Assembly (NCBI GenBank): GCA_037176885.1
Contig: JAWWNJ010000063.1
Location: forward strand, 310,001-374,000
From: Favolaschia claudopus
Lineage: Eukaryota > Basidiomycota > Agaricomycetes > Agaricales > Mycenaceae
DNA length: 64,000 nucleotides
Direction: 5' to 3'
Position 1 is the stretch's first letter. Each line of letters opens with the position of its first letter. Both the position numbers and the translations under genes were made by a program. The notes under the pieces are model-generated. The model searched no databases, was not told the DNA's origin, and was given only the letters and a program-made list of their open reading frames with translations. Of the stretch, positions 41,493 through 51,639 are shown in pieces.

Positions 41493-42461
41493 CTACGACC
41501 CCGTGAAGTCCTCCACCTCTTTGAACATTCCTTCGATAATTTGAAGATACTCCTGCTCCGAACGTCCGACCGCTCTGGCGAGTTCAGCCGCATGGGTCGT
41601 GATGATGCCCATCGTTGCCTGCTTGCTCGCTCCATGTGCCAACAAAAGAGCCATCATTCCCTTTTGTGTCTCGTTCAGGGGCAATCCTGACCACCCAGGT
41701 TCGTCTTGCCAAGTGTGCACTAGGCCCATAGCGACATGGAGTAGCGTGCTTTCATGAAGCGCGGGCAACATTCCGTGTCCGAGGAAAAGGGGGACGACAG
41801 CTGTCGCATCGGCGCCGTTCGAAAGTAGAACCTTGACCCCCTCCAAATTCCCGTGGTGTACCGCAAAACCTAAAGCGGTTCCAAAATGACCACGCTCCTC
41901 CGTATTCGCTCCACGTTCGAGCAGAACCTCTATGATGAATGTCCTGTCTGTGCGACATGATGCAGAGTGAAGCGCCGTCTCGAAGTAGCCCGAATTCATG
42001 TCCCCACACAGCATGTCTATCGACGCACCGCGATCCAACAGCAACTTCACCATGCCGATATTATTCTCGGAGGCTGCGAGATAGAGGGGGGAATACTCCC
42101 AACAACTCCATGTAGCTTCGATATCAGCTCCGGCGTCCAAGAGAAGTTTCGCAATCTCGATGTCTTGGGCAAAGTGGAGAGCACTTCCGAATCCCCAGCA
42201 ATCGTCCGGTGTGGGGTTGATAGAGAAGGGAGGGGCAAGGATCCTAGCAACAGTGCACGGCAAGAGTTTGTTGTTCCTGAGTAGTTCTTGACCAACCTCA
42301 GGCGTAAGGCGACGATCAAATTCCGGCTGAAGGGTTGGCTGAAGGATTGCATTAAGGCGTCGACAGGTGGACACCAATGCATTGAGCGACACAATGTCAA
42401 GGAGCGGCGGGAGGAAGAGGATGAGCTCTGGCGGGAGCTCATTCAAGTAGTCGATATCCAT
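41493..42461 (-). CDS. F-box-like/ankyrin repeat protein, outlying member
   Basis: Intronless, 322 residues, start MDIDYLNELPPELILFL. The F-box-like segment has a small duplication (QPTLQPEF instead of QPEL). Ankyrin repeats: SPLYLAASENNIGMVKLLL, TALHSASCRTDRTFIIEVLL, GTALGFAVHHGNLEGVKVLL. One repeat is shortened (SALHFAQDIEIAKLLL lacks about 7 residues). The C-terminal module is present (MMALLLAHGASKQATMG, SEQEYLQIIEGMFKEVEDF). It is about 16 kb from the nearest relative and sits beside the second U1-like gene, so it may have been moved by the same rearrangement (inference). Confidence 0.85.
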   Translation of the reverse strand: MDIDYLNELPPELILFLPPLLDIVSLNALVSTCRRLNAILQPTLQPEFDRRLTPEVGQELLRNNKLLPCTVARILAPPFSINPTPDDCWGFGSALHFAQDIEIAKLLLDAGADIEATWSCWEYSPLYLAASENNIGMVKLLLDRGASIDMLCGDMNSGYFETALHSASCRTDRTFIIEVLLERGANTEERGHFGTALGFAVHHGNLEGVKVLLSNGADATAVVPLFLGHGMLPALHESTLLHVAMGLVHTWQDEPGWSGLPLNETQKGMMALLLAHGASKQATMGIITTHAAELARAVGRSEQEYLQIIEGMFKEVEDFTGS

Positions 42462-42683
42462 GGTGGTAAGAGTCAGACGATCCCGGGGTTATTATTGTTT
42501 GAGTATTTCTTAGGGGCTTTGATGAAGCTGCACATTTTCGGAAACCTTGTTTCAGAATCTGAAACACCACTAGTTAGAGATGAAACCATTATGATCGCCG
42601 TGTTATCGCATGGGAGCGGATCAAGAGTCTGAATACAAATCGCCAAAACAGGAAGGTCAAAGCGATTTATTTCGGATGTACAT

Positions 42684-42697
42684 AGGGTTAGGGTTAG
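42684..42697. repeat. Short telomere-like motif (TTAGGG) in the 3' flank of U1-like gene 2
   Basis: AGGGTTAGGGTTAG, in the same position relative to the RNA gene as at 33149-33163. The flank otherwise shows scattered substitutions between the two copies. Confidence 0.7.
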
Positions 42698-42719
42698 CCG
42701 ACCAGAACCTCGTAAAAAA

Positions 42720-42894
42720 GGCCCACCCAGCCGAGTGGCCGTGGTGGGACAGGAAAATATTGAGACGGTGCATGCACCTAAGCACATACAAGCCGCAGGC
42801 GCACTCTGTATGGACAAGGTCGCCGTGCTATGGAGTGATCCCACGGCCCACAGACCCAGGTAGGTGAAGGGGCCTGTGCCATCAAGGTAAGTAT
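42720..42894 (-). ncRNA. U1 spliceosomal snRNA-like gene, copy 2
   Basis: 175 nt on the minus strand, identical base for base to 32952-33126: 5' ATACTTACCT, Sm-like site, terminal CCCACC/GGTGGG hairpin and trailing T-run. The flanks differ at many positions, so the identity is confined to the predicted transcript. A TATA box (42922-42927, minus) lies about 30 bp upstream and the shared 35-bp element at 42961-42995. Two inverted copies lie 9.8 kb apart, with the peptidase, P450 and ankyrin genes between them. Confidence 0.75.
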
Positions 42895-42960
42895 GAGTTG
42901 CTCAGAAGACGCGGCGGAGACTTTATACCGCGGCTGGAGTGCACGGACCAGGTCGCGCTT

Positions 42961-42995
42961 CGCGTTGTTTGGTTGGGATCAATTACGAAAGTTGA
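42961..42995 (-). promoter_or_regulatory. Conserved upstream element of U1-like gene 2
   Basis: The same 35-bp block as at 32861-32895, 67-101 bp upstream of the RNA start here (10 bp further away than in copy 1). CACGTG also follows on its upstream side. Its conservation against a diverged background marks it as functional. Confidence 0.6.
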
Positions 42996-44581
42996 ACATC
43001 CACGTGATGGTTCAATTTTCTTGAGTTGCACACCCATTTCATTGTGATGAACAACTGAACGCTGAGACGAGTGATTTCTATTTATCTGCTGGGCCTCTTT
43101 TGTATCTCGGTAATACGATCGTTCAGACTGTACTACTTAATTCTAGTCACCGGTACTAGTCACCACGCGCAGGCCGACCACGCGCAGGCCGGCGAGTAGA
43201 AAATCGCACGGCGAAATGCGAGATGCTAAGTTCTTCGGGAAGATATTCATACGGTATCGTACCTGGGGGGCTGAAGGCAATCAGTGCAGAATGGTTGCAC
43301 GATGCTCAACAAACATGCGACACACCAGATTCAAATTTCAGGCGCGCCATAAGTTGTCATATACATTTTGTAATTGGTCTATGGTTCAACTGAGCAGCAG
43401 CGTTGAAGTTTGTCGGTTTCTTTGAACAGGCAGAAACCTATCATCCAGGATGTGTATGAATTTGTTGGGCTGATCTAGATACTACTTAGTCACATATTTC
43501 GAACCTGTGCAGTCTCAAAGAGTTGATTCAATTCCGCTTCCACGTGGGAACCCAATCGGGAAATAATTTTCGGTCAACGGGGCAGTGCATTTGATGTGTC
43601 GGCCTCTCGGCGATTGCCGGCACAGCTTGTTGACTTGGTCGCAAACATTGCTCTTTGGACAGAACGAGCCCTTGCATCATGGGGAGTACAGTACAATGAG
43701 ATTCAATAGGTATAAATTACAAATCAAGATGCTTTGTAGTAGTATAAGGCAATAGAATCAATTTGGCGCGCGCGGCGTTGCTGTGTGAGGGAAGGGATAC
43801 ATCGGGTGATGTCCTAGGAGCGTAAAGCGGTCGGTGAGGGCAGGAGGAGTGTCAGAGTCCGCGGGAGAGTGCTGCTTGTCGCGGAGAGGAGGCGAGGGCC
43901 CGTGCGTATGAGGTTAGGTCGACGGGCGGCGACAAAGGCGGGAGGGACTCGCGGTGACAAACAAGGGCAGCCGCCGACGAGGAGACGGTGAGTCTTGCAC
44001 ATATGACGAGAGCGGAAGCAATTGAATCCTCGTTTTGATACAGGAAGGAGAAGCACAGAATGCAGAAGGGGGCGGGGAGGGCGGAATGTTGTTGAGATTG
44101 TCATGAGCCTCGCCTAGAGCGAAAGAGTGTCAGAAGGCTAAATGAGCCCTATTGAGACAGCGAGAAGCGGTGATTAGGAAGATTGCGGAGCAGCGAGGAG
44201 CGGCTAGCTCACATTGACATAGTCGAGTCCACAGCAGCCCTTTTTGGAGGTCATGACGGTAAGAGTGCGTCGACACGACCAATGAGGGCATCGGTAGCCG
44301 CGGGGGTGGACTGGACGCAGGCGAGAGAAGACTGGAGGCTTCGCAGGGAGGAGATGGTGGTCGAAGGCAAGAGGTGCGCGTTGTGTGGCCCTGCTTGTCA
44401 CCTCCTGCCAAAAGGCCGCCGCCATCAGACCGGTCGCCGAGCGACCGAGAAAAGTTTCTCGATTGGGAAGTCATGTGGAGGCGGAATTGCACGAGTGGTG
44501 TCAAAGCATTCGTCACATGTCACACCAGGGTGACTTAACACGTGCCGTTACTCGGCGCGCACTTCCTTTCTTCCGCCCATC
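42996..44581. other. Intergenic region with a small tandem repeat
   Basis: About 1.6 kb. At 43160-43195 a short unit (CCACGCGCAGGCCG) occurs twice in tandem. GC-rich frames at 43814-44516 (minus) have no recognisable domain and are not called. The last 100 bp should contain the promoter of the BTB gene. Confidence 0.4.
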
Positions 44582-45605
44582 ATGTCCACAGGCACCGCCA
44601 GCAGCAGCCAACTTCGTCAGATTTCCAAACTATGGTTTGCTTCAGAAATGGTTGTCATAAAAGCCGGAGACTGTGTCTTTCGCGTCTTGGCGGCAACCCT
44701 GAAGCGAAAGTCGTCCGTCTTTGCGGATATGTTTGCGTTGGCACAGCCGTCGTCCCCACAGAATGAGACGATGGATGGTGTGCCGCTGGTCACTGTTTAT
44801 GACGATCCGGTGGAAATGGAGGTCTTCTTGCAAGCAATCTATGATTCTGAGTAGGTTTCCCAGCGACATTTTTACTATTTTGCCACTCTGGCCCGCCTGA
44901 CAAGTTTTCTCGTCCAGTTTCTTCATGCCGCCTCCTGCTGAAACTACTTTCGAAGAATGTTTAGGAATACTCCGCCTTGCCCACAAATATGACGTCCCCT
45001 ATCTGCGGCGTCGTGCACTGCAGCACCTCCAATCTATGCTTCCGACCTCCGTTGCCGAACTCGATCGTCGCGACCAACCGGGCCGCCGAAATTTGGAAAA
45101 TCTCGTGGCAACAATCTCAATTGCGACAGAAGTCGGTGCCCAATGGCTGCTCCCTATGGCGTACTTCCTGCTTCACGCAAAATACAAACTCTCCTTCATC
45201 ATCAAACAGCCGCAATGGTTGGCTCTCGGAGATGAACAACGAACGGCTTCGATTTGTGGTCCAGCTGAGCTCAGCCAGCAAGCGCACAAAGTTTTCAGCT
45301 TCCTGTCTGTCGCTAAAACGCCCGGCGATGAGGAATGTGCAGATTCGAAGGAATGTAACAGGTCCCGACTTTCTACGGCGAAACGCCTTAATCCCTGGAT
45401 CAGTGCACATATGAACTCTGCGCTCTATGCCTTCCCGGCAAAGAGCTGGTCGACAATTTCGTTGTGCGAAAGCTGTCTTGAAGAAGCCAAGAATCTTCAT
45501 GCAGCTGCGAAACAGGAATGTTGGGGCCAGATTCCGATGATCTTTGGGTTGCCTCCGTGGGACGAATTGGAGAAGATGCGCAGTGAAGCATTGTCTCAAC
45601 CGTGA
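44582..45605 (+). CDS. BTB/POZ domain protein 1
   Basis: Exons 44582-44850 and 44918-45605; 318 residues, GT-AG intron inside the BTB domain after YDS(E/D). BTB core, residues about 20-140: VVIKAGDCVFRVLAATLKRK, SSVFADMF, ETMDGVPLVTVYDDPVEMEV, then FFMPPPAETTFEECLGILRL and AHKYDVPYLRRRALQHL. The C-terminal half is family-specific: a hydrophobic helix (EVGAQWLLPMAYFLL) and conserved Cys pairs (CADSKECNRSRL; CESCLEEAKNLHAAAKQECW), then IFGLPPWDELEKMR. BTB proteins dimerise and can bridge substrates to CUL3 ubiquitin ligases. No kelch, MATH or zinc-finger domain is seen, so the target-binding part is unknown. Confidence 0.87.
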
Positions 45606-46279
45606 TACCTTTTCCTGTGTTCTCCAATAGTGAGTTGTTTGTATCTGAAGTTAAACGGTGCTCAGTCGTTTACGCACGGTGTTGCTCAGGAATTTCATAC
45701 GACGCTTGTTGTATCCATCAGATACTGGCTATTTAGAATTTACTTATGTATGGGCATATAAATACCACTTCAGAACAAAAGCGAATACTCGACTTGGAGT
45801 CCCAGTATGTGCGGCGCTAGTGTTTTCCGGGTTGGGTCGGGCGAGCTTGGGTTGGGTCTAGGGTCTCCGACCCGCCTGGCAAAACACTCATGCAGTGCGC
45901 AGCTGCCACTGGCAGCGAGATCGGAGAAATTGCTTGCAAGTTATGCAACCTTCGCGCATCCCTCTCCGCCGTGTTCCGACTCATTATGAGGTTCATTTGT
46001 CGAATTATTTGATGCGACTGAGGCTACTTACTCGCAGCAAGTAATTATCACCCTCGCTCATGAAAGCGCGATTGTTTGCTCGTGTTATATTAACCGTTCT
46101 TTAACGAGATGGCGAGTCGGCGGTGCAGTATCTCCTTCCGGCAAGTTTACTTTCCTCCGGTTCTCTTGAGGTAGCGGTTGCATATCATTGTGGTCTGCGG
46201 AGTGGAAATTTCCGTTGCCTTCATGTTCTGAGCTCGTCAGATTAGGAATTCATTTCCGGTTCTCCGCTCTACAGCTTTG
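45606..46279. other. Intergenic spacer before the nested retroelement
   Basis: About 670 bp: 3' region of BTB gene 1 and unrecognised sequence up to the CTTTG target duplication (46275-46279). Confidence 0.4.
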
Positions 46280-49266
46280 TGTTGAGTTCCGGATACGCGG
46301 ATACGGATACACGGATCATTTAGTATTGAGACAGTGTTTGTACGTCTGATACAGGCAGAAGTCTGAGTCCGTTGGGAACAATTCTCTCTGAGAATCTCGC
46401 GTAGAATTCGGGTAGAATGAGGCCGCATATCAAATGTTTTCTCCCTTCTCTCGACGACGACTCTCGTACCACTCATCCTCCCGAGTCTGCAAACTGCTCC
46501 ATGTCGGAAAAACACGGTTTTGCTTGTAACGGATTGAACTGGATTACGGCCTTGTGGAGCCTTGAGACGTCTTGCAACCGGTTGGCGGGGTGGATTATAA
46601 GCCGCTTCAAGTTGTTCAAATCCTTTGTAACTCGCCTAGGTAAGACCTAGCACAATATGAAGCTCCAAGCATGCTACATCCTGAGATCATACTTACCTTC
46701 CCTGAATTCCGAGCCATTCACACTCCTCGTTTGCAGGTCCCAGTCGCGCAAAAGTACTCCAAGCTCAACCAGAACCGACCCTCAAGCATTACGGCACGAT
46801 GACGACAACGCCACAAAGGTGCTGCGGAGCTCCAAACACAACCACCACCCTTCTCTCCCTACTACGATGTCCATTCTCGCCAGCCCAAGTCATCTTCACC
46901 CACAAGACTCCCCTCGTCGTCGACTCGGCCACTTTCTGCTCCATCTTAGCCAACTTATTCCCTCCGAGTCTCAATACCTAGATCTCAAGAATCCTCCAGT
47001 GCGTCGGGGGCGATGACTCAATGCAATGAAGACAATGGCGGATCGAATGTGCGGTGTTGAGCCCAACAGAGAAACAGGCTGTAGAGAAGGTTGTCTTAGG
47101 ACCTGAGGTAAGTGAAGTCGAACAGTGTTTCCTTCATCTTGCGTTTTCGCGTGTCATATCGACGCATTTTTAAAAATCAAGATGCATCTGGTGAGCGACT
47201 TAGACATGTAGTGTTCCTCTTTCTTACTTGCGATAGGTGTAGCATTCCAGCATGTAAATGTGGTAAGTTGCTCGAGCGTCATTTTAGAACCTCCCGCTCA
47301 CCTGTTGTCTCGCAGTGGTGTTGTCATCGAGCAACTGAATTTGCCGAGGGACGGTACGGTATGGTAAATAATATATCATTGTCTCGATTTCGTAGAGGTT
47401 ATATAAATGTTCGTTCAAACCATTGTTCTTGTTGTGAGTACCAGGCAAATATGTGCCCAAGGGTAGTGATATCGGGCGGGGGGAGGTGGATTGCGACCTT
47501 GCAGCGGCTTGAAATACCGTAATCCGTTGGAGTGGATTAGAAGCCGCCGCGTGGATTGGGAGACTCCATAATCCCAAAACTATGCGTCATAAGCCACGCT
47601 CCGCTTACGACCTTGTAGTGGCTTGGGACCCAGCCCAAGCCACCACAAGCAAAACCAGATTTTTCCGACACAGGAGGTCCGAAATTTGCAGGCTCGAGCT
47701 CGCTAGGGTACATATCAACAACAGGTTTTTTGGGCTTATTGGCTTGCGCTGCCCGGTTGCTACTACATAGCACTAAATCTCAAAGCTCCATGCAAATCAA
47801 ATCATCTTACTTATTTATGACAGTATGTAATATCAAAGCGCGTTCCACTGTTCCAGTGGGCGGTTGAGTACACTCCGCAAATATTATCTGGAATTGAATA
47901 CAGTGTTATCGACTCGTGGCTTTGTGAGATTCAGAGCGACGAGTCTTACATGCTTCTTTTTCACGGGTCGTCGACGCTGGGCATGTACCGTGCACGATAA
48001 GTAGTGGTGGAAGGCAGAGCAGTGACGCGTCAGATAGCGCGGGAATCGAGAGTCTAGCCGAATTCTCCCATCATTTGCTCGGTTTTAGCCTCGCATCAAT
48101 TCTACCCGAATTCTACGCGAATTCTCAGAGAGAATTGTTCCCAACGGACTCAGTCTTCTCGATACAGGAGTTCTGCAGCTTGTTTCTTACCGCCATGTCC
48201 GCCTGAGCGAGTCGTAATTCAACAGATTCGCAGAGTCAGATATCTTGCTTGTTTGCCCATTCGCTTCCGGCTACGCTCTCGCTCTATCTACTGGCTGGTG
48301 CTGCGACAAAGAACTCCCTGCCAAAATACCCCTATATTTGGCTCGACGCCGTTTCTTTCATTCTCGACCTCGTCCCCCATCGTTATCATTGTCTTCGACA
48401 CCTCGTACACACCTCTCACCTCGCATCAATCTCTCACTATCATCGTTGGCGCCGCGATTCATTCCGGCATCTCAGAATTTTCGCGAGGGGGAGTATAGGG
48501 ATAAGAATAGAAGCAGGAATAGACGGTGCGGAGAGACGTACGGATCAGGGGGAGCGAGAGATGAAGAGGATGGAAAGGCAGAGATGGGCAGGAGGGGGGG
48601 CAGGAATGCGCGCAAAGACGTACCCGGAGTTTCAAATGGGCCGTGGTCGTCAGGGGCGCTGCAATGGAGTCCGTGATTTCGCGGGTTGGGCCGCACTCGG
48701 ACACGAAGGCCGGCCGGGGGACATAGGTATGGGCTGGGACCGAAGGCTCGCCGATGGCGTACGGGTCAGGGTGTCAACAACAGCGGCAAACCGGGTCTCG
48801 AGGCGGCGGTATTTTTCAATTCATTCTCAGGTCGTTTCCAAAGGCGAAAACAACGGCGGGCGTCCGGGCCGATTACAGGCTTGTCGATTGCGTACAGGTG
48901 GTCTTGGAGGACGCTTGGTGGTCCTGGTTTTTGATGGTGGAACGTGGAGGATTTCTGTTTCCTTGATGTGCACTTTGAAGGATATGGGCGTTGTCGCGCG
49001 GATGGAACTGAGCCAGCGGTTTGGTTTTCGCAGGGCCGGATTGGTGGGTAATTCAATTTTCGCAGGATTGGGTTGCTCTGGCATATAGTTTATTCGTCGC
49101 GAAAGGACGCAATGGTCCTTTGCGCGAGGGGGAGTGTTGAGTTCCGGATACGCGGATACGGATACACGGATCATTTAGTATTGAGACAGTGTTTGTACGT
49201 CTGATACAGGAGTTCTGCAGCTTGTTTCTTACCGCCATGTCCGCCTGAGCGAGTCGTAATTCAACA
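46280..49266. mobile_element. Small LTR retrotransposon (non-autonomous), 5' LTR split by a DNA transposon
   Basis: LTRs of 132 bp start TGTTGAGTTCCGGATACGCG and end GTCGTAATTCAACA (TG...CA). The 3' LTR is 49135-49266. The 5' LTR is 46280-46355 plus 48169-48224, and with the inserted transposon and one target copy removed it is exactly 132 bp and identical to the 3' LTR. A 5-bp target duplication CTTTG flanks the element (46275-46279, 49267-49271). A polypurine tract (GAGGGGGAG) directly precedes the 3' LTR. The internal region (48225-49134, 910 bp) has no gag or pol domain, so this is a TRIM-like or deletion-derived element, Copia-like by LTR/PPT style (inference). Identical LTRs mean recent insertion. 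Confidence 0.88.
46356..48160. mobile_element. DNA transposon inserted in the 5' LTR
   Basis: 1805 bp flanked by an 8-bp target duplication GATACAGG (46348-46355 and 48161-48168). Terminal inverted repeats of about 65-70 bp share CTGAGTCCGTTGGGAACAAT and TCGGGTAGAAT. The outermost bases differ slightly (CAGAAGTC against GAGAAGAC). No transposase domain is recognisable, so it is non-autonomous. Inner segments around 46500-46600 and 47590-47700 resemble each other in inverted orientation (GGTTTTGCTTG). An 8-bp duplication suits hAT- or P-like elements (inference). It must be younger than the retroelement it interrupts. Confidence 0.85.
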
Positions 49267-49271
49267 CTTTG

Positions 49272-50221
49272 CAACAGCTGTGAACTACACCTCAGGCAAG
49301 TTAAATGGGAGCTGAGTTTTCATCCTTCAATTTCCTCCTAGTCTTCTCCCCCAATCTTGAACTCCTCCAGCGACGACACTAATTTGTTTCTCAACTTCAA
49401 AAGGGTTCAACGCTCTAACAGCTGTATCATATTCTACTGGTTCTCTTCAGCCTCTTGATCTGTCTGAGTTGATCGGTGCCGCCTCAATTCTCGGAAGAAG
49501 CCAAGAAGAAGCCATGCAACAGGTCTGAAGCCCTGCCAGGTTTCCTTGCATTTCGTGTCAAATGTTCGCGATCTCTCAAATCACAATTAGTTTCGATGCT
49601 TCTGCCAATCGTTCTACGTTCCGCTTCTCTACCTGTCATTCCACCCCGAGTCTGGCCGTATGGTACCACGTCCTCCGCAAATGATTTGCTCGAAAATCCT
49701 CAACATGCAAGTCTCGCCCTATATTTGATAACTTTGAATGAAATGGCTGATCAAATGTACTACTCGGTCAGTTCAGCGAACAATTGCCAATGTCCCTTCC
49801 CAATCGCTCAGATTCAATTCCATTTAAATCTGTCTACATAGTCTCATCCACGGCGTCCTCAATACAGTTCGGAAAGTCCAGTTCAACACTAGATTTTCCG
49901 ACTGCATGGTATATTTTCTTCTTTCGATTGGAATACATAAGTTTCTCTGGTTTCATTTCATTGCCGCGTTGGTTTAGTCAATCGAACCCGCGACCGTTTC
50001 TTCGATCGGTTGACGGATTAGCGATCCAGGCTGTGGAACGAATCGTTAACAATGGTATAACACTCCTACAACGATGCTGAGGCCCTCCAAATTTACGTTC
50101 AATTGACATGCCACGCTGCCGGAGCGAAGCGGAGGCGTGTCTTGTATAACTTCAACTTAAGCAATGTGTCACAAAGTCACCCAAAAGTCACCTGCCGTTA
50201 CGCGTCTTAACTTAGACCACC
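49272..50221. other. Intergenic region upstream of BTB gene 2
   Basis: About 950 bp. A frame at 49476-49841 (plus, 121 codons) has no recognisable domain or supportive splice sites and is not called. The region just before 50222 (TAGACCACCATG) is the proximal promoter and 5' UTR. Confidence 0.4.
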
Positions 50222-51277
50222 ATGTCCACCAACGCCAATGAGCCTCAGCAAGTCTCGAAACTTTGGTTCACTCCCGAGCTGGTCATTATCAGAGCCGGAG
50301 AACGAATCTTTCGAGTTTTCACTGGAATTTTGAAGCAAAAATCGTCTGTCTTTGCCGATATGTTCACCTTTCCCCAGCCCTCGTCCGATTCAGACTCGGA
50401 AGCTGAGATGATGGATGGGGTGCCAGTTGTCACTGTGTACGACGATCCGGTGGAGATGGAGGTGTTTCTGCAGGCGATATATGACTCCGAGTTCGTCCCT
50501 TATACCCATTTCAATGTTAACACTGAACGCTCGACGACTGATCTTGCAATGTTTAGGTTTTTCATGCCGCCGCCGAAGGAAACCGAGATCGAGCATTGTC
50601 TGGCCATACTCCGCCTAGCCCACAAATATGATGTGCCTTATCTGCGCCGTCGTTCGCTGGAGCACCTCGACACCGTGTTTCCGATTTCGCTGCCAGAGTT
50701 TATTCGCCGTCTGCAGGAGTCAAAATTAGAAGAGCTCTTCAACGAATCAGATGGTGACGACTCGGAAATCTTCGATGCTTTAGTGGCAACAATTGCGGTT
50801 GCGATAGAAGTCGACGCCTTGTGGCTCATTCCACTCGTCAACTATCATCTATTCCGCGACTGGCATATTTACGACATTATTACCGACGCCGCGTGGTTGA
50901 CTCTGGATGCACATCAGCGGTCTATGAGTATCAGCGCTCATTCCGATCTGACCAACCACTGGCACAAGATCTTTGGTTTTGTTTCTATCGCGAAAGCCGC
51001 CACAGACGATCAGTGCGACGATTGGGCGGAATGCAATAAAAAGCGGCTTTCTGCGAGTCGTCGGATACACTCTTGCTTCGACAAACATTCAACGGCTGCG
51101 ATGACTTTTCTAGATCTACGTGGACGAGGCTTGCCGAAACTGTGCCAAAGTTGCCTTTCAGAAGCCAAAGTGCTTCACGAAGCTGCGAAACAGAAGTGTT
51201 GGGATGAACTTCCGGGGATGTTCGGGTTGCCTGGCTGGGGAGAACTTGAGCAGATGCGGAAAGATGCTGGATTGTGA
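50222..51277 (+). CDS. BTB/POZ domain protein 2 (in-frame intron probable)
   Basis: ATG at 50222 (CCACCATGTC). The frame is open throughout (351 residues). However, at the place where all paralogues have an intron there is a 66-nt segment (50491-50556) with GT...TTAG ends and no stop. Splicing gives DSEFFMPPP, exactly the family sequence, and 329 residues. The unspliced form inserts 22 residues into the BTB domain. Motifs: VIIRAGERIFRVFTGILKQK, SSVFADMF, MMDGVPVVTVYDDPVEMEV, LAHKYDVPYLRRRSLEHL; C-terminal CDDWAECNKKRL and CQSCLSEAKVLHEAAKQKCW, then MFGLPGWGELEQMR. Predicted CUL3-type adaptor (inference from the BTB fold). Confidence 0.86.
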   Translation: MSTNANEPQQVSKLWFTPELVIIRAGERIFRVFTGILKQKSSVFADMFTFPQPSSDSDSEAEMMDGVPVVTVYDDPVEMEVFLQAIYDSEFVPYTHFNVNTERSTTDLAMFRFFMPPPKETEIEHCLAILRLAHKYDVPYLRRRSLEHLDTVFPISLPEFIRRLQESKLEELFNESDGDDSEIFDALVATIAVAIEVDALWLIPLVNYHLFRDWHIYDIITDAAWLTLDAHQRSMSISAHSDLTNHWHKIFGFVSIAKAATDDQCDDWAECNKKRLSASRRIHSCFDKHSTAAMTFLDLRGRGLPKLCQSCLSEAKVLHEAAKQKCWDELPGMFGLPGWGELEQMRKDAGL

Positions 51278-51639
51278 TGTTGTCGTTCCATCTTTTCGGT
51301 CATCTGGGTGAGTGCGCTTCAGAGAAGCTCTTCTCCCCTGGTTGTTATAATTAATCAAACGTTGAATAAAGATAACACCTGCTGGTTATATAGCCCTCAC
51401 CATCCGCTAGTTGACACTGTGCGGAATTGAAGTTGATTTGTCAAAATACATAGCACTGCGGGATTCACAAAACACTGGTTCAATACTCAACTGTAGACTG
51501 TGAATTTCTTTTCGAAACTTCTGAGGCTGGCAGTGTGTAGTCAAGGCGCGAGTGGGTCAGAGGAGGTCTCCAGTAAAGTCATTTCTTGCCTAGCCGTGGA
51601 GTGTCGAAAAATGGGTCAGGGGCTCCATGTCCAGTTGAG

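Noticed and set aside
43814..44516. GC-rich minus-strand frames upstream of BTB gene 1.
   Set aside because: Pro/Arg/Leu-rich shadow-like translations without domains or plausible introns.
48249..49088. 279-codon open frame inside the LTR element as a gag or other protein.
   Set aside because: Arg/Gly-rich composition with no recognisable motif; the frame even overlaps the approach to the polypurine tract. Treated as chance.
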